Counted from the stretch's first letter, positions 36,760-47,108 are shown. The stretch: DNA of 64,000 nt from Synechococcus sp. Cruz-7E5 (GCF_024345995.1 NZ_JAGQCE010000004.1:124001-188000), one strand, 5' to 3'. Numbers and translations are program-made. Notes: generated by a model from the sequence alone, not told the origin.

Positions 36760-37688
36760 ATCGGCCGGCCCTGGCTTTCGTGGTAAGTGCGCATCTGCAG
36801 CTCCGCCAGCAGCCCGAAGCAGAACAGCTGGATGCCGGCCATGATTGCAAGCACAGCCACCATCAGCAGCGGCCGGTCGCCCACGTCGGCGTTGATAAAA
36901 ACCTTCTCGCCGAGCAGCACGAGCCCCAGCACCAGGCCGATCGCCAGGCAGGCCAGGCCACCGAAACCAAACACATGCATCGGCCGGGTCAGAAAGCGCT
37001 TCATGAACCAGACCGTGAGCAGATCCATCAGCACCCGGAAGGTGCGATCAATGCCGTACTTGCTCTGACCAAAGCGGCGGGCGTGATGGTTCACCTTCAC
37101 CTCGCTGATGCGGGCTCCTTCGATGAAGGCGAGCGCCGGCAGGAAGCGGTGCAGTTCGCCGTACAGGTTCATGTCAGCCACCACTTCGCGGCGGTAGGCC
37201 TTGAGCGAGCAGCCGTAGTCGTGCAGGCGCACCCCGGTGACCCTGGCGATCAGACGGTTGGCGATCTTGGAGGGCAGCAGGCGCTGCAGTGCAGCATCCT
37301 GGCGCTGGTGGCGCCAGCCGCTCACCAGGTCATAGCCCTGCTCAAGCCGGTCCAGCAGCAGGGGGATGTCGGCGGGATCGTTCTGCAGATCGCCATCAAG
37401 GGTGACGATCACGGCACCGTGGCTGGCATCGAAGCCAGCGGCCATGGCGGCGGTCTGGCCGTAGTTGCGACGCAGCAGCACCGCCACCAGCTCAGGGGTC
37501 GTTGCGGCGAGCTCCTCAAGCCGGCTCGCGGTCCCGTCGCTGGAGCCGTCGTCGACCAGAACCAGCTCGAAGCGGCGACCCAGGGGCCTGAGGCTGGCGA
37601 GAACCTTCTCCACCAGTGGACCGAGGCTTTCCTCCTCGTTGTACAGAGGGATCACGACCGAGAGCTCTGGGCCGTGCGACGCGGTCAT
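36717..37688 (-). CDS. Family 2 glycosyltransferase (dolichol-phosphate-mannose-synthase type)
   Basis: 323 residues. Soluble GT-A domain with VVIPLYNEEESLGPLV, VDDGSSDGT and the metal site TLDGDLQNDPADIP. After about residue 225 come two transmembrane helices (VFGFGGLACLAIGLVLGLVL and LLMVAVLAIMAGIQLFC). This matches the polyprenyl-phosphate glycosyltransferases (GtrB/ArnC/DPM1) that charge undecaprenyl phosphate with a sugar for cell-surface glycans. The sugar cannot be read from sequence. Confidence 0.9.
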   Translation of the reverse strand: MTASHGPELSVVIPLYNEEESLGPLVEKVLASLRPLGRRFELVLVDDGSSDGTASRLEELAATTPELVAVLLRRNYGQTAAMAAGFDASHGAVIVTLDGDLQNDPADIPLLLDRLEQGYDLVSGWRHQRQDAALQRLLPSKIANRLIARVTGVRLHDYGCSLKAYRREVVADMNLYGELHRFLPALAFIEGARISEVKVNHHARRFGQSKYGIDRTFRVLMDLLTVWFMKRFLTRPMHVFGFGGLACLAIGLVLGLVLLGEKVFINADVGDRPLLMVAVLAIMAGIQLFCFGLLAELQMRTYHESQGRPIYRVRSTLRGSLAG

Positions 37689-37731
37689 GGCGGCTGGGCT
37701 GTGTCGAGCTGCAACCTACGGGAGTCCCGGG

Positions 37732-38463
37732 TCAGGCCAGGGTGCTGCCGTCATGGCAACGCACCACCCGTCCGGCTCCGCGCAGTTCACTGCGGTAGTG
37801 GCACGAAACGGGGTGGTCGGCTTCGGGGCTGAGCTGGTCGATGCCGAGGCCATCCCGGCCGTGCTCCTTGCCGGAGCTGTGCAGATAGTGGCCCGCGCCC
37901 AGATACAGCCCCACATGGCTGCAGCGTTGGGGACGGCCGAAAAAGATCAGATCCCCTGGCTGCAGCAGCGCGAAGACTCCCGGCCGTACGGCCACCGGCT
38001 GACAGAAGAGCTCCTGCTGGTAGGCATCGCGAGGGATCCAGATCCCGGCGCTGGCGAAGGCGCTCTGGACGAACCCTGAACAGTCGAAGTCGGGGCCGAG
38101 GCTGCCGCCCCAGAGGTATCGGTTGGGCTGCTCCCGGGCCCGCTCGGCGAAGCTCAGCACATCTGGCAGGCGAGCGGCGATGCTGCTCGGCCCCAGTGGG
38201 AGCGACCGGCTGGGCTGGGCGGGGATGGCCCGCTCAAGCAGCTGGCTGATCTCCAGCCAGCAGGGGTAGCCATCCTCCAGCAGTCGGGCCCGCAGCCGGG
38301 TCCCCTCGCGCTGGCCTAGCAGCTGCAGCATGCGGCCGCGGCGTGCCTGGGTGGCCAGCCCCGGCCCGCTGGAGCGGGCGTGGCCGTCGATGTCGGCGTT
38401 AAGACGCCAGCAGCGGCCGGCCTCCAGCCCAGCGGTGTTCTCCCCGGTTCCTAGGCTCTCCAC
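37732..38463 (-). CDS. NlpC/P60 peptidoglycan endopeptidase
   Basis: 243 residues. The C-terminal NlpC/P60 domain has the catalytic cysteine at about 128 in FDCSGFVQSAF, the histidine at 183 in CSHVGLYLG and the third polar residue His 195 in HYLHSSG. An N-terminal SH3-like domain (about 10-80) ends in CWLEISQLLE. No signal peptide visible. Such enzymes cleave gamma-D-Glu-diamino acid bonds in stem peptides. GTG start at 38461-38463, only 17 bases from the divergent serine-hydrolase gene. Confidence 0.88.
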   Translation of the reverse strand: MESLGTGENTAGLEAGRCWRLNADIDGHARSSGPGLATQARRGRMLQLLGQREGTRLRARLLEDGYPCWLEISQLLERAIPAQPSRSLPLGPSSIAARLPDVLSFAERAREQPNRYLWGGSLGPDFDCSGFVQSAFASAGIWIPRDAYQQELFCQPVAVRPGVFALLQPGDLIFFGRPQRCSHVGLYLGAGHYLHSSGKEHGRDGLGIDQLSPEADHPVSCHYRSELRGAGRVVRCHDGSTLA

Positions 38464-38480
38464 GGTAGACAGCGGTACCG

Positions 38481-39413
38481 ATGGCGTTCTACAGCCCCGA
38501 TGCGGCGATGGGAGCGATTCTCGAGGACCACCTCCATTCCCTGGAGCTGCAGGGCCGCCCCGGTCTGGCCTCCCAGGTCTCTATCACCTGGTTGCGCTAT
38601 CAGCGCAGCCTGATCGGCGCGGCCGAGGCGAGTGAGTCGTTGAGGCCATGGCTGGAGCCAGTGGCCGGTGCTGCCTGGGCCGGCTCCACGGCCCGCTATC
38701 CGGCCAGTGTGGTCAAGCTCTTCTACCTGGCGGCCACCGAAGCCTGGCTCCAGCGCCAGCTGCTCGAAGACGGCCCCGAGTTGCGCCGGGCGATGACCGA
38801 CATGATCCGCGACTCAAGCAACGATGCCACCGCCGTGCTGGTGGATTGGCTCACGGGCACCACCAGCGGCCCCGACCTGCCGGAGCGGCCGCTGCGGGCC
38901 TGGATCGAGGCCCGCCAGCTGGTGAACCAGTGGTACGCCTCCCAAGGCTGGCCCGAATTCGAGGGCTGCAACGTCTGCCAGAAAACCTGGGGGGATGGCC
39001 CCTACGGACGAGAGCGGCAGTTCTACGGACCGGAGCTGGAGAATCGCAACCGCCTCAGCACTGATGCCACGGCCCGGCTCCTGCACGTGATCATGGCCGG
39101 CGCCCTCGTGTCTCCCCCCGCCTGCACCCGGATGCGGGAGCTGCTGGGCCGCTCTCTTGACCCTGAGCTGAGGGCGGCGGATCCGGAGAACCAGGTGGAT
39201 GGTTTCATCGGCGCGGGTCTGCCAGCCGATGCCCGGCTGTGGAGCAAGGCTGGCTGGATGAGCCAGGCTCGCCATGACGCTGCCTATGTGGAGATCGAGG
39301 GACGGTCTCCTTTCCTGTTGGTGATCTTCAGCGAAGGGGCGGAGCGGGCCGCCGATGAAAAGCTCCTTCCAGAGCTGAGCCGGCTGCTCAGCGAGGCTTG
39401 TTCAACGAGCTGA
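38481..39413 (+). CDS. Class A beta-lactamase-like serine hydrolase
   Basis: 310 residues. The active-site tetrad SVVK (Ser 76, Lys 79) in YPASVVKLF is followed by SSN (112-114) in RDSSNDAT, an SxN motif. The third motif, normally KTG, reads WSKAGWM near the C-terminus. These place it in the beta-lactamase/DD-peptidase fold. No signal peptide is seen, so an intracellular or unusual target is possible; beta-lactam resistance is not implied. Divergent from the NlpC/P60 gene, suggesting shared regulation. Confidence 0.8.
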   Translation: MAFYSPDAAMGAILEDHLHSLELQGRPGLASQVSITWLRYQRSLIGAAEASESLRPWLEPVAGAAWAGSTARYPASVVKLFYLAATEAWLQRQLLEDGPELRRAMTDMIRDSSNDATAVLVDWLTGTTSGPDLPERPLRAWIEARQLVNQWYASQGWPEFEGCNVCQKTWGDGPYGRERQFYGPELENRNRLSTDATARLLHVIMAGALVSPPACTRMRELLGRSLDPELRAADPENQVDGFIGAGLPADARLWSKAGWMSQARHDAAYVEIEGRSPFLLVIFSEGAERAADEKLLPELSRLLSEACSTS

Positions 39414-39483
39414 CCGCCATTGGCCGTAAAGCTTCGCCAGAGTGTGCCAAGGCGAAGATGCTGCTGGAGCCAGGGTCTTGGAA

Positions 39484-39572
39484 CGGAGAGGGAGGGATTC
39501 GAACCCTCGACAGAAGTTGCCTCCTGTAACTCCTTAGCAGGGAGCCGCTTTCAACCACTCAGCCACCTCTCC
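39484..39572 (-). tRNA. tRNA-Ser (anticodon GCT)
   Basis: Class II tRNA of 89 bases with a long variable arm. The acceptor pairs GGAGAGG with CCTCTCC, discriminator G. The anticodon arm CTCCCTGCTAAGGAG puts GCT in the anticodon, reading AGC/AGU codons. T-arm GGTTCGAATCC. Encoded between the serine-hydrolase gene and alr. Confidence 0.95.
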
Positions 39573-39590
39573 AGGGGCCAGATGAGCTTA

Positions 39591-40802
39591 TCAGCGATCG
39601 CGCTCGGCCTCGCCAAGGTGCAGGCGGGGCAGACGGTGCTTGAAGCCACAGACAATCTCCCAGGGGATCGTGCCAGTGGCCTGGGCCCAATCCTGGGGGG
39701 CGATGCGCTCACCTCCTTCGTCACCCAGCAGGGTGACCACCGAGCCCACCTCCAGCTGGGGCGCCTCGGTGGCATCGATCAGCAGCTGATCCATGGTGAT
39801 CGCCCCCACCTGGGCCAGCCGGCGCCCTGCGAACAGCACCTCCAGCTGGTTGCTGAGCAGCCTTGGCACCCCATCGGCGTAGCCGATCGTGACCACCGCC
39901 AGCCTGGTTGGGCGCCGGGTGCGGTAGCGATGGCCGTAACTCACTCCAACTCCGGCAGGTACCTCGCGGATCAGGCAGACCCTTGCCCGCACGCTCATGG
40001 CGGGCTGCAGGGACACTGTGTGGCTCAGGTGCTCGGCGGGTGCCTGGCCGTAAAGCGCCAGGCCCACACGCACCAGGTCGTAGTGGAGCCGGCGGCAGCG
40101 CAGGGTGCCGGCGGAATTGGCCAGATGACGCACTCCGGTGGGCAGCCCCAGCTCAGCGGCGCCGCTCAGCACCCTCTCGAAGCGCTGCTGCTGGATGGCG
40201 GTCAGTCCCCCACCTCCCGGGTCGGGTGAGTCGGCATCGGCCAGGTGGGAGTAGACCCCAGCCAGCTGTACCGCCTCCAGACCATGGATGGCCTGCAGCA
40301 GCCTCACCCCATCGCTCCAGTCCACTCCGAGCCGGGCCATGCCGGTGTCCAGCTTGAGGTGCAGCGCCATGGATCGGCCGCTGCCACTGGCCAGATTCTG
40401 GCAAAGCAGAGCTTCGCGCATGCCGCTGATGGTGGGCATCAATTCCCACTCCAGGCAGCTGCGCAGCTCATCGGGGTGGATCAGATTCCCCATCACCAGC
40501 ACAGGCTCCTTCAGGCCCGCCTGGCGCAACTCGATGCCTTCCTGCAGGGTGGCCACCCCCAGTGAGGTTGCGCCACCGGCCATGGCCGCGCGAGCAACCG
40601 GTGCGGCGCCGTGGCCGTAGCCATCAGCCTTGACCACAGCCATCAGCGACGACCCCGGAGCCAGCCACCGGCCCAGCGCCCTGGCGTTGTGCTCGATCGC
40701 TGTCTCATCAACCTCCACCCAGGCCCTCTGCCGCGGGTGCAGCCCGGGTGCCCCGAACTGCTGGGGATCCTCAACTGGCAGTTGTTGGCAGGGCTGGGGC
40801 AT
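39591..40802 (-). CDS. alr: Alanine racemase
   Basis: PLP enzyme producing D-alanine for peptidoglycan. About 403 residues from the ATG at 40800-40802; an in-frame start 12 codons earlier is less likely. The PLP lysine is in MAVVKADGYGHGA and the opposing catalytic tyrosine in GVGVSYGHRYRT. Other motifs: LKLDTGMARLG and the YGQAPAEHL region. Adjacent to the tRNA-Ser gene on the same strand; divergent from the HNH gene. Confidence 0.95.
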   Translation of the reverse strand: MPQPCQQLPVEDPQQFGAPGLHPRQRAWVEVDETAIEHNARALGRWLAPGSSLMAVVKADGYGHGAAPVARAAMAGGATSLGVATLQEGIELRQAGLKEPVLVMGNLIHPDELRSCLEWELMPTISGMREALLCQNLASGSGRSMALHLKLDTGMARLGVDWSDGVRLLQAIHGLEAVQLAGVYSHLADADSPDPGGGGLTAIQQQRFERVLSGAAELGLPTGVRHLANSAGTLRCRRLHYDLVRVGLALYGQAPAEHLSHTVSLQPAMSVRARVCLIREVPAGVGVSYGHRYRTRRPTRLAVVTIGYADGVPRLLSNQLEVLFAGRRLAQVGAITMDQLLIDATEAPQLEVGSVVTLLGDEGGERIAPQDWAQATGTIPWEIVCGFKHRLPRLHLGEAERDR

Positions 40803-40938
40803 CTGTGCAATCTCAGACCGGCATCGCAGCAGAGTCAATCTGATGTGATCCGTGAGTCCAATCTCGTGCCTGATGACTCAGACCCATTAGCATGGCGGCC
40901 ATCTGGGGATCTGGCACCCCTTCCGTGGACCATGCGCC

Positions 40939-41436
40939 GTGAGCCAGGTTCTGGTCCTTAATGCGTCTTATGAGCCGTTGAACATCACCAGTTGGCGTAG
41001 AGCCACGGTGATGCTGCTGAAGGGCAAAGCCGAAGGCCTTGAGCACGATTCTCAGCATCCCATCCGTGGCGAGATGCTGCTGCCGTCGGTGATCCGTCTG
41101 CGCCAGTTCGTGCGGGTGCCCTTCAAGCAGTTGCCGCTGACCCGACGCAACGTCTTCCAGCGTGATGGCCATAGCTGCCAATACTGCGGCTACCAGGGGG
41201 AGCAACTCTCGATCGACCATGTGATCCCCCGCAGCCGCGGCGGAACTGACACCTGGGAGAACGTCACCACCGCCTGCCTGCGCTGCAATGTGCGCAAGGG
41301 CAGCCGTACGCCCAGGGAAGCGGCCATGCCCCTGGCCAGGGTGCCGAGGCGGCCGGTGAGCACCCTTTACTTCGAGGCCACCCGCCACATCCGCTCCGGT
41401 CGCCAGGAGTGGGCCAAGTACGTGATCGGAGCTTGA
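40939..41436 (+). CDS. HNH endonuclease family protein
   Basis: 165 residues from a GTG start. The HNH fold is clear: RDGHSCQYCGYQGEQLSIDH, then VIPRSRGGTDTWENVTTACL and RCNVRKGSRT, supplying two CxxC zinc pairs and the H-N-H residues. The N-terminus VLVLNASYEPLNITSWRRA is the conserved start of the housekeeping HNH proteins found widely in cyanobacteria. The biological target is unknown; the strong conservation argues against a selfish element. Confidence 0.88.
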   Translation: MSQVLVLNASYEPLNITSWRRATVMLLKGKAEGLEHDSQHPIRGEMLLPSVIRLRQFVRVPFKQLPLTRRNVFQRDGHSCQYCGYQGEQLSIDHVIPRSRGGTDTWENVTTACLRCNVRKGSRTPREAAMPLARVPRRPVSTLYFEATRHIRSGRQEWAKYVIGA

Positions 41437-41469
41437 GGCACCCTTTCAGGACGCCCCTCATCTTGGACA

Positions 41470-42573
41470 TCAGTCCGCGCCTGCGCCCTCGGCCACCAGC
41501 TGCTCCAGACGAGTCTTCTGTTCCGCCGCCACGCAGGCGCCGATCATTTCGGCGAGCTGGCCCTGCAGCACCGGCTCAAGGGCGAAGTTGCGCCCCAGGC
41601 GGTGGTCGGTGACCCGGTTGTCCTTGGCGTTGTAGGTGCGGATCTTTTCGCTGCGTTCGCCGCTGCCCACCTGGGCACGGCGGGCAGAACTCTCGGCGGC
41701 AGCGGCCTCAGCCAGCTCCCTCTCCAGCAGCTTCGCCCTCAGGATCTCCAGAGCCCGCTCACGGTTCTGCAGCTGCGAGCGCTCCTGAGTGCAGAACACC
41801 CTGATGCCCGTTGGTTTATGCAGCAGGTCCACGGCCGTTTCCACCTTGTTGACGTTCTGCCCGCCGGCTCCGCCGGAGCGGGCCGTGCTGATGTCGAGAT
41901 CAGCGGGATCAAGCTGGACCTCGACCGGATCGGCCTCTGGCATAATCGCCACGGTCGCGGTAGAGGTGTGCACCCGTCCCTGGGACTCGGTTGCAGGCAC
42001 CCGCTGGACCCGGTGAACGCCGGCCTCGTACTTGAGCTGGCTATAGACGCCATCGCCGCGGATCGCCAGGATCAGCTCCTTGAAGCCGCCCAGGTCGGAT
42101 TCCGAAGCACTGAGGGGCTGAACGCTCCAGCCCACGGCCTGGGCGAAGCGCTCGTACATCCGGGCGAGATCACCGGCCCAAAGTGCCGCTTCATCCCCCC
42201 CAGTGCCGGCGCGGATCTCCAGCATCACACTGCGCTCATCACGGGGGTCACTGGGGAGCAGGGCAAGGGTGAGTTGCTGCTCGAGTGCATCGATCTGACC
42301 TCCCAGCTGGCTGAGCTCGTCCTGGATCAGGGCCTCCATTTCGGGATCCCCCTTGCTCTGGCGCGCCAGTTGCTGAGCGTCCTTCAGTTGCTGCTGCAGG
42401 CTCTGCCAATGGCTGAGGCCCGTGGCCAGGGGCTCAAGCCGGGCCCGTTCCTTGGAGAGACGGCGTAATTCAGAGGGGTCGGCTGCCACGGCGGGATCTG
42501 CCAGCTGACGCTCGAGCGCGTGGAAGGTGCGATCGGCAGCCTCAAGGCGCTCACGCAGCAAGGATGAATCCAT
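41470..42573 (-). CDS. prfA: Peptide chain release factor 1
   Basis: 367 residues, recognising UAA and UAG. It shows the PAT tripeptide ([14 protein letters not shown]) of RF1 and the catalytic GGQ in [20 protein letters not shown]. Unlike prfB it is one continuous frame. It lies after a strong terminator that closes the ribosomal operon, so it needs read-through or its own promoter. Confidence 0.96.
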   Translation of the reverse strand: MDSSLLRERLEAADRTFHALERQLADPAVAADPSELRRLSKERARLEPLATGLSHWQSLQQQLKDAQQLARQSKGDPEMEALIQDELSQLGGQIDALEQQLTLALLPSDPRDERSVMLEIRAGTGGDEAALWAGDLARMYERFAQAVGWSVQPLSASESDLGGFKELILAIRGDGVYSQLKYEAGVHRVQRVPATESQGRVHTSTATVAIMPEADPVEVQLDPADLDISTARSGGAGGQNVNKVETAVDLLHKPTGIRVFCTQERSQLQNRERALEILRAKLLERELAEAAAAESSARRAQVGSGERSEKIRTYNAKDNRVTDHRLGRNFALEPVLQGQLAEMIGACVAAEQKTRLEQLVAEGAGAD

Positions 42574-42598
42574 GGGGGCAGGTGAGCAGACAGCACAA

Positions 42599-42623
42599 AG
42601 CCGGACACTCGTGAGTGTCCGGC
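42599..42623 (-). terminator. Hairpin closing the ribosomal superoperon
   Basis: A perfect 11-base stem: GCCGGACACTC (42600-42610) with GAGTGTCCGGC (42613-42623). Read on the minus strand it is followed by TTTGTGCT. It lies 22 bases after the rpmE stop and before prfA. The short T-tract suggests partial termination, allowing some expression of prfA. Confidence 0.75.
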
Positions 42624-42645
42624 CTCTGAAGCAGATCTCGAGCGA

Positions 42646-42918
42646 TCAGGCCTCGACCTCTACCTCCACCTTGGGCTCTTCGCTGCTGGGCTTGGTACTG
42701 GCTGTATCGGCGCTGCCCATGCCGTACTTGCGCATGAAGCGGTCCACGCGCCCCTCGGTGTCGAGGATCTTCTGGGTACCGGTGTAGAAGGGGTGGTTGC
42801 CACTCCACACATCGACGTGGAGCTCTGGCTGGGTGGAGCCGGTGGTCATCACCACCTCTCCGTTGCAGATCACCTTGGCGTCGGGATACCAGGTGGGATG
42901 GATGTCGGCCTTGGGCAT
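42646..42918 (-). CDS. rpmE: 50S ribosomal protein L31
   Basis: 90 residues starting MPKADIHPTWYPDAKVICNG. Only one cysteine is present, so this is the zinc-free form. WSGNHPFYTGTQKILDTEGR is the family core. The last 20 residues form an acidic tail rich in Glu. Last gene of the long ribosomal cluster, before the hairpin at 42600-42623. Confidence 0.95.
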   Translation of the reverse strand: MPKADIHPTWYPDAKVICNGEVVMTTGSTQPELHVDVWSGNHPFYTGTQKILDTEGRVDRFMRKYGMGSADTASTKPSSEEPKVEVEVEA

Positions 42919-42950
42919 GGCTGGAGTGGGCTGAATACGGAAGGGAAGGA

Positions 42951-43358
42951 TCAGCGCTTGGAGAACTGGGGCGCTTTGCGGGCTTTCTTCAGGCCGTACT
43001 TGCGCCGTTCCTTGGCCCGGGGATCCCGGCTGAGGTGGCCTTCGGTCTTGAGAGGTTTCCGGTTATCCGGGGAGAGCTCACAGAGGGCCCGGGCAGCTCC
43101 CTGCTTGATGGCATCGGCCTGACCAGTCAGACCGCCGCCTTTGACGTTGACCAGCAGGTCGTACTCGGTGGAGAGCCCGAGGGTGTCCAGGGGCGCCTTC
43201 ACGGCACTGAGGTAGCTGGGGTTGTAGTTGAGGTAGTTGTCGCCGGGGCGGCCATTGATCGTGATCGAGCCGGTGCCGGGAACGACACGCACGCGGGCGA
43301 CGGCCGTTTTACGGCGGCCGGTGCCCCAGTAGACGACGCGGTTGGAAGCGTTGCTCAT
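42951..43358 (-). CDS. rpsI: 30S ribosomal protein S9
   Basis: 135 residues with [39 protein letters not shown] and the basic end [12 protein letters not shown] whose last arginine reaches the P-site tRNA. The ATG overlaps the rplM stop (ATGA), giving translational coupling with L13. Confidence 0.97.
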   Translation of the reverse strand: MSNASNRVVYWGTGRRKTAVARVRVVPGTGSITINGRPGDNYLNYNPSYLSAVKAPLDTLGLSTEYDLLVNVKGGGLTGQADAIKQGAARALCELSPDNRKPLKTEGHLSRDPRAKERRKYGLKKARKAPQFSKR

Positions 43359-43813
43359 TGGGCGGTGGCGGAGGGATCGAGAGCCAGAACCAGAACCTGG
43401 GGCTGCTGGGCGGTGTGGGGATGCTCGGCACCCTTGTACACCTTCAGCTTGCGGAACAACTGACGGCCGAGGGCGTTGTGAGGAAGCATGCCCTTGATGG
43501 CCTTCTCGACAATCCTCTCGGGCAGGCGAGCCTGCAGTGCCTCAAAGGTTTCGGTCTTCATGCCGCCAGGACGACCGGAATGGCGGCGGTAGATCTTCTG
43601 GCTGGCCTTGTTGCCGCTGATGCGGATCTTGTCGGCGTTAATGATGACCACGAAGTCACCGGTGTCCAGGTGGGGGGTGAAGGTTGGCTTGTTCTTGCCG
43701 CGCAGCACACTGGCCACCTCGCTGGCCAGACGGCCGAGGGTCTGATTCTCGGCGTCCACCAGAAACCACTGGCGGTCGAGGGAATCAAGAGAGGGAACGG
43801 AGGTCTTGTTCAT
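43355..43813 (-). CDS. rplM: 50S ribosomal protein L13
   Basis: 152 residues from the ATG at 43811-43813 ([16 protein letters not shown]). Motifs: [40 protein letters not shown] and [19 protein letters not shown]. The 19 residues of open frame before this ATG are not L13-like. Overlaps rpsI by 4 bases. Confidence 0.97.
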   Translation of the reverse strand: MNKTSVPSLDSLDRQWFLVDAENQTLGRLASEVASVLRGKNKPTFTPHLDTGDFVVIINADKIRISGNKASQKIYRRHSGRPGGMKTETFEALQARLPERIVEKAIKGMLPHNALGRQLFRKLKVYKGAEHPHTAQQPQVLVLALDPSATAQ

Positions 43814-43928
43814 CGCACCGGCAGGCCGGATCGGAGTAGGGCGCCATCCGAAGAGGATGGGGCTGGACATGGGGCGGAAGGGCGGCGTCGAAGGGTGACC
43901 CCATCAGCACGACGCGCAAGTCCTGAGC

Positions 43929-44879
43929 CTAACCTGTGGCCCATTGGCCCGTTTCCGGGTCTCCGCTGGATACATGATCCAGTGGCGAACACGCCTTGAG
44001 GCTGGTGAACAGCGGAGGCGGGCTCAGGGAAGGAAGCTCAGGCGGATCCTGGCATTCCAGCCAGTGCCGCGGCTGGCAATCATACCAGGCAGACAGTGGG
44101 AAAGGAGAGGCGGGGTAGCCAACCCGCAGCAGGGAGAGTCCGTGGGCAGGGGCTGCCTCCTTGACCTCCGAGCGGGTCCGCTGCCGCCAGCGCCCCTCAA
44201 AGCCGGCCAGGCTCAGCTGGCCTTCCCCCACAGCCACCAGCTGACCCATGATCAGGCGAACCATCCCGTAGAGAAAGCCGCTCGCCTGGATCTCGGCCAC
44301 GACCAGGTCGCCGTGACGCTCCAGACTCACGGCCTGCACCTTGGTGCGGGCATGGGCGCGTCGGCTGCCTGCCCTTTGGAAGGCGCTGAAATCATGGAAT
44401 CCCAGTAATCCGCGCAGGGCGGCCGCCATGGCGCGCTCATCGAGGCGCTGCCGGTAGCGGTGCCAGCTCCAGGGGGAGAGAAACAGGTTGGGCTTGCGGC
44501 CGTTGTACAGCGTGTAGCGGTAGCGGCGGTAGCTTGCGGTGAAGCAGGCATGCCAGCTGGAGGGCACCGAGGCAGCGGCCCTGACCCGGATTGAGGCCGG
44601 CAGGCGGCCGTTGAGGGCAGCAGCCCAGCGTTGGGCGGGAATCGGACCGCTGGCCTCGAAATGCACCACCTGGCCCGCCGCGTGAACACCGCTGTCCGTA
44701 CGCCCTGCGGCCGTGGCCCGAAGGGGGCGATGAGGATCGAGCGTGGCGATGGCCTGCTCCAGAGTCTGCTGAACACTGGGCTGATGTGGCTGGCGTTGCC
44801 AGCCACAGAATGAGGAGCCTTCGTACTGCAGGCAGAGGGCGATCCGCTGGACCGGTCTCTGGTCTGGGGACGAAGGCAA
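43929..44879 (-). CDS. truA: tRNA pseudouridine(38-40) synthase TruA
   Basis: 316 residues. The catalytic aspartate is in [19 protein letters not shown]-terminal [20 protein letters not shown] and the [13 protein letters not shown] segment are family hallmarks. The C-terminal 40 residues extend beyond typical TruA and are Pro/Ser-rich. It lies between rplQ and rplM, the usual cyanobacterial order. Confidence 0.95.
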   Translation of the reverse strand: MPSSPDQRPVQRIALCLQYEGSSFCGWQRQPHQPSVQQTLEQAIATLDPHRPLRATAAGRTDSGVHAAGQVVHFEASGPIPAQRWAAALNGRLPASIRVRAAASVPSSWHACFTASYRRYRYTLYNGRKPNLFLSPWSWHRYRQRLDERAMAAALRGLLGFHDFSAFQRAGSRRAHARTKVQAVSLERHGDLVVAEIQASGFLYGMVRLIMGQLVAVGEGQLSLAGFEGRWRQRTRSEVKEAAPAHGLSLLRVGYPASPFPLSAWYDCQPRHWLECQDPPELPSLSPPPLFTSLKACSPLDHVSSGDPETGQWATG

Positions 44880-44899
44880 GATCGCTTTGGCTTGGAGTG

Positions 44900-45250
44900 T
44901 CAGACCAGCTCGATGATGGCCATTTCGGCGTTGTCACCCCGGCGTGGGACGGTGCGGATAATCCTGGTATATCCCCCGCTGCGCTCGCCGTATCGCTCCT
45001 GTGCCTTGTCGAACAGGGAGTGAACCAGCTGCTTGTCGAAGATGTAGCCGATGGCTCGACGGCGGGCGGCCAGGCTGCCGTCCTTGGCAAGGGTGATCAT
45101 CCGCTCGGCTTCATCACGCAGGGCCTTGGCACGGGCCTTGGTGGTGGTGACGCGGCCTTCGCGGATCAACTGAGTGGTGAGACCACGCAGGAGGGCCTTG
45201 CGTTGGTCGGCGGGTCGTCCGAGCAGAGGGACGCGGCACTGGTGTCGCAT
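44900..45250 (-). CDS. rplQ: 50S ribosomal protein L17
   Basis: 116 residues with [20 protein letters not shown], the [20 protein letters not shown] core and the end [14 protein letters not shown]. Full length. It follows rpoA by 43 bases and precedes truA. Confidence 0.97.
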   Translation of the reverse strand: MRHQCRVPLLGRPADQRKALLRGLTTQLIREGRVTTTKARAKALRDEAERMITLAKDGSLAARRRAIGYIFDKQLVHSLFDKAQERYGERSGGYTRIIRTVPRRGDNAEMAIIELV

Positions 45251-45293
45251 GGTTCCGGGGGATGAGAAAGGGGAAGGGAGGAAACGGTGCCGC

Positions 45294-46232
45294 TCAGGCT
45301 GTGGTGCGACTCTGGGGCAGAGAGATGCCGATCCTCTCGAGAGCTTCGATCACCTCATCAGCTGACTTCGAGCCGAAGTTCTTGATCTCGAGGAGATCCT
45401 CGTAGCTGAAGCCCATCAGGTCGGAGACCGAATTGACCTGGGCCCGCTTCAGGCAGTTGTAGGCCCGAACCGACAGGTTCAGCTCCTCCAGGGGGATCTG
45501 GCTCTCGGCCGAGGGCTCGGGTTCCAGGCCAGGCTCCTCGACCATGGTCAGAGTGGCCAGGGGCTGGAAGAGCTGGATCAGCTGATTGGCGGCCTGGGCC
45601 ATGGCGTCGTCGGGTGTGATCGAGCCACTGGTGACGATCTCCAGGCGAAGCCGCTCACGGGCTGAACCGCCTTCGCCGACGGCCGTTTCATCGACCGTGT
45701 AGTTCACCCGTCGCACTGGCATGAACACCGCATCGATCTGGAGCAGATCGATCGCGCTGGTGTCCTCGTGATGACGATCCACCGGCCGGTAGCCGACGCC
45801 CCGCTCGACGTGAACTTCAAGCTCCAGGGAGTGACCTTCAGCCACGGTGGCGATCGGGCGATCGAAATCGATCACCTGAACCTGGGAGGAGAACTGCAGG
45901 TCGGCAGCTGTGACGCTGGCGGGGCCGTTTACGATCAGTCGTCCGATTTCCTGATCGCGATTGCGGCTGTTGACGACGACTTCCTTGCAGTTCAGCAGGA
46001 TGTCGAGCACGTCTTCGCGCACCCCGGGAATGGTGGCGTATTCATGGTTGACGCCGGCGATGCGCACGGCGGTGATGGCACTGCCCTCCATGCCGCCCAT
46101 CAGCACCCGACGCAGGGCATTGCCGAGGGTGATGGCCTGACCGCGGTCCAGGGGCCCGATCACGAACACACCGGTCTGGGAGCGGTCGTCGGCAATGTGA
46201 TGCTCGACCCGATCGATCTGATACTGATGCAC
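45294..46232 (-). CDS. rpoA: RNA polymerase alpha subunit
   Basis: 312 residues. The N-terminal dimerisation domain has [20 protein letters not shown] and [16 protein letters not shown]. The C-terminal domain (about 230-312) includes [20 protein letters not shown] and [20 protein letters not shown], the DNA- and activator-binding part. Full length; follows rpsK in the superoperon. Confidence 0.98.
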   Translation of the reverse strand: MHQYQIDRVEHHIADDRSQTGVFVIGPLDRGQAITLGNALRRVLMGGMEGSAITAVRIAGVNHEYATIPGVREDVLDILLNCKEVVVNSRNRDQEIGRLIVNGPASVTAADLQFSSQVQVIDFDRPIATVAEGHSLELEVHVERGVGYRPVDRHHEDTSAIDLLQIDAVFMPVRRVNYTVDETAVGEGGSARERLRLEIVTSGSITPDDAMAQAANQLIQLFQPLATLTMVEEPGLEPEPSAESQIPLEELNLSVRAYNCLKRAQVNSVSDLMGFSYEDLLEIKNFGSKSADEVIEALERIGISLPQSRTTA

Positions 46233-46282
46233 GGCCTGATGGTGGTGAAGAGGAACGCCGAAGAGCGGCTGGGAGCGGATGT

Positions 46283-46675
46283 TCAGACCCGGCGGCGCTT
46301 GGAGCGGCGGCAGCCGTTGTGGGGCAAGGGTGTGACATCCCGGATCAGGGTGATCTCGAGGCCGGCCACCTGCAGAGCTCGGATGGCGGTTTCGCGCCCG
46401 GAGCCCGGGCCGCGCACCAGCACCTCGATCTGACGCATCCCCTGCTCCAGGGCCCGGCGGCCGGCGGCCTCAGCGGCAGTCTGGGCGGCGAAAGGGGTGC
46501 CCTTGCGAGCTCCCTTGAAGCCGCTCGCGCCGGCCGACGACCAAGAAATCACCTCGCCGGCCGTGTCGGTGATTGACACGATGGTGTTGTTGAAGGTGCT
46601 CTGAATGTGCGCAACACCGTTGGGCACATTGCGCTTGGTTTTTTTCGCGCCGGATTTCTTGGCTGGCTTCGCCAT
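46283..46675 (-). CDS. rpsK: 30S ribosomal protein S11
   Basis: 130 residues with [40 protein letters not shown] and the ending [18 protein letters not shown], all typical. Placed between rpsM and rpoA as in other bacteria. Confidence 0.97.
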   Translation of the reverse strand: MAKPAKKSGAKKTKRNVPNGVAHIQSTFNNTIVSITDTAGEVISWSSAGASGFKGARKGTPFAAQTAAEAAGRRALEQGMRQIEVLVRGPGSGRETAIRALQVAGLEITLIRDVTPLPHNGCRRSKRRRV

Positions 46676-46742
46676 GGACGGGGGCCTGGTGGGGTGATGG
46701 GGTGGTGAGACTGAGCGGCGGAGCCGTGGTCAGACGGACGGG

Positions 46743-47108
46743 TTACTTCTTCTTGCCAGCCACGGTCTTGCGGGCGCCGCGGCGGGTACGGGCATTGGTG
46801 CGGGTGCGTTGACCGCGCACGGGAAGACCCATGCGATGGCGGCGGCCTCTGAGACAGCCGATGTCCTGCAGGCGCTTGAGGGCCATGCCCTCCTGACGGC
46901 GCAGATCACCCTCGAGGGTGAAGGTTTCGGCAGCTGCCCGCAATTTCTGGACATCACCGTCGTCGAGGTCCTTGACGCGGATGTTGGGATTGACGCCGGC
47001 CTTGGACAGGATCTTCTGGGCGCGGTTGAGCCCGATCCCGTAGACGTACGTGAGAGAAATCTCAACCCTCTTGTCGCGAGGGATATCGACACCGGCAATC
47101 CGAGCCAC
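46743..47108 (-). CDS. rpsM: 30S ribosomal protein S13
   Basis: 121 residues from the GTG at 47106-47108 ([20 protein letters not shown]). Other motifs: [40 protein letters not shown] and the basic end RKTVAGKKK. The longer frame upstream overlaps rpmJ spacing and is not S13-like. Confidence 0.96.
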   Translation of the reverse strand: MARIAGVDIPRDKRVEISLTYVYGIGLNRAQKILSKAGVNPNIRVKDLDDGDVQKLRAAAETFTLEGDLRRQEGMALKRLQDIGCLRGRRHRMGLPVRGQRTRTNARTRRGARKTVAGKKK

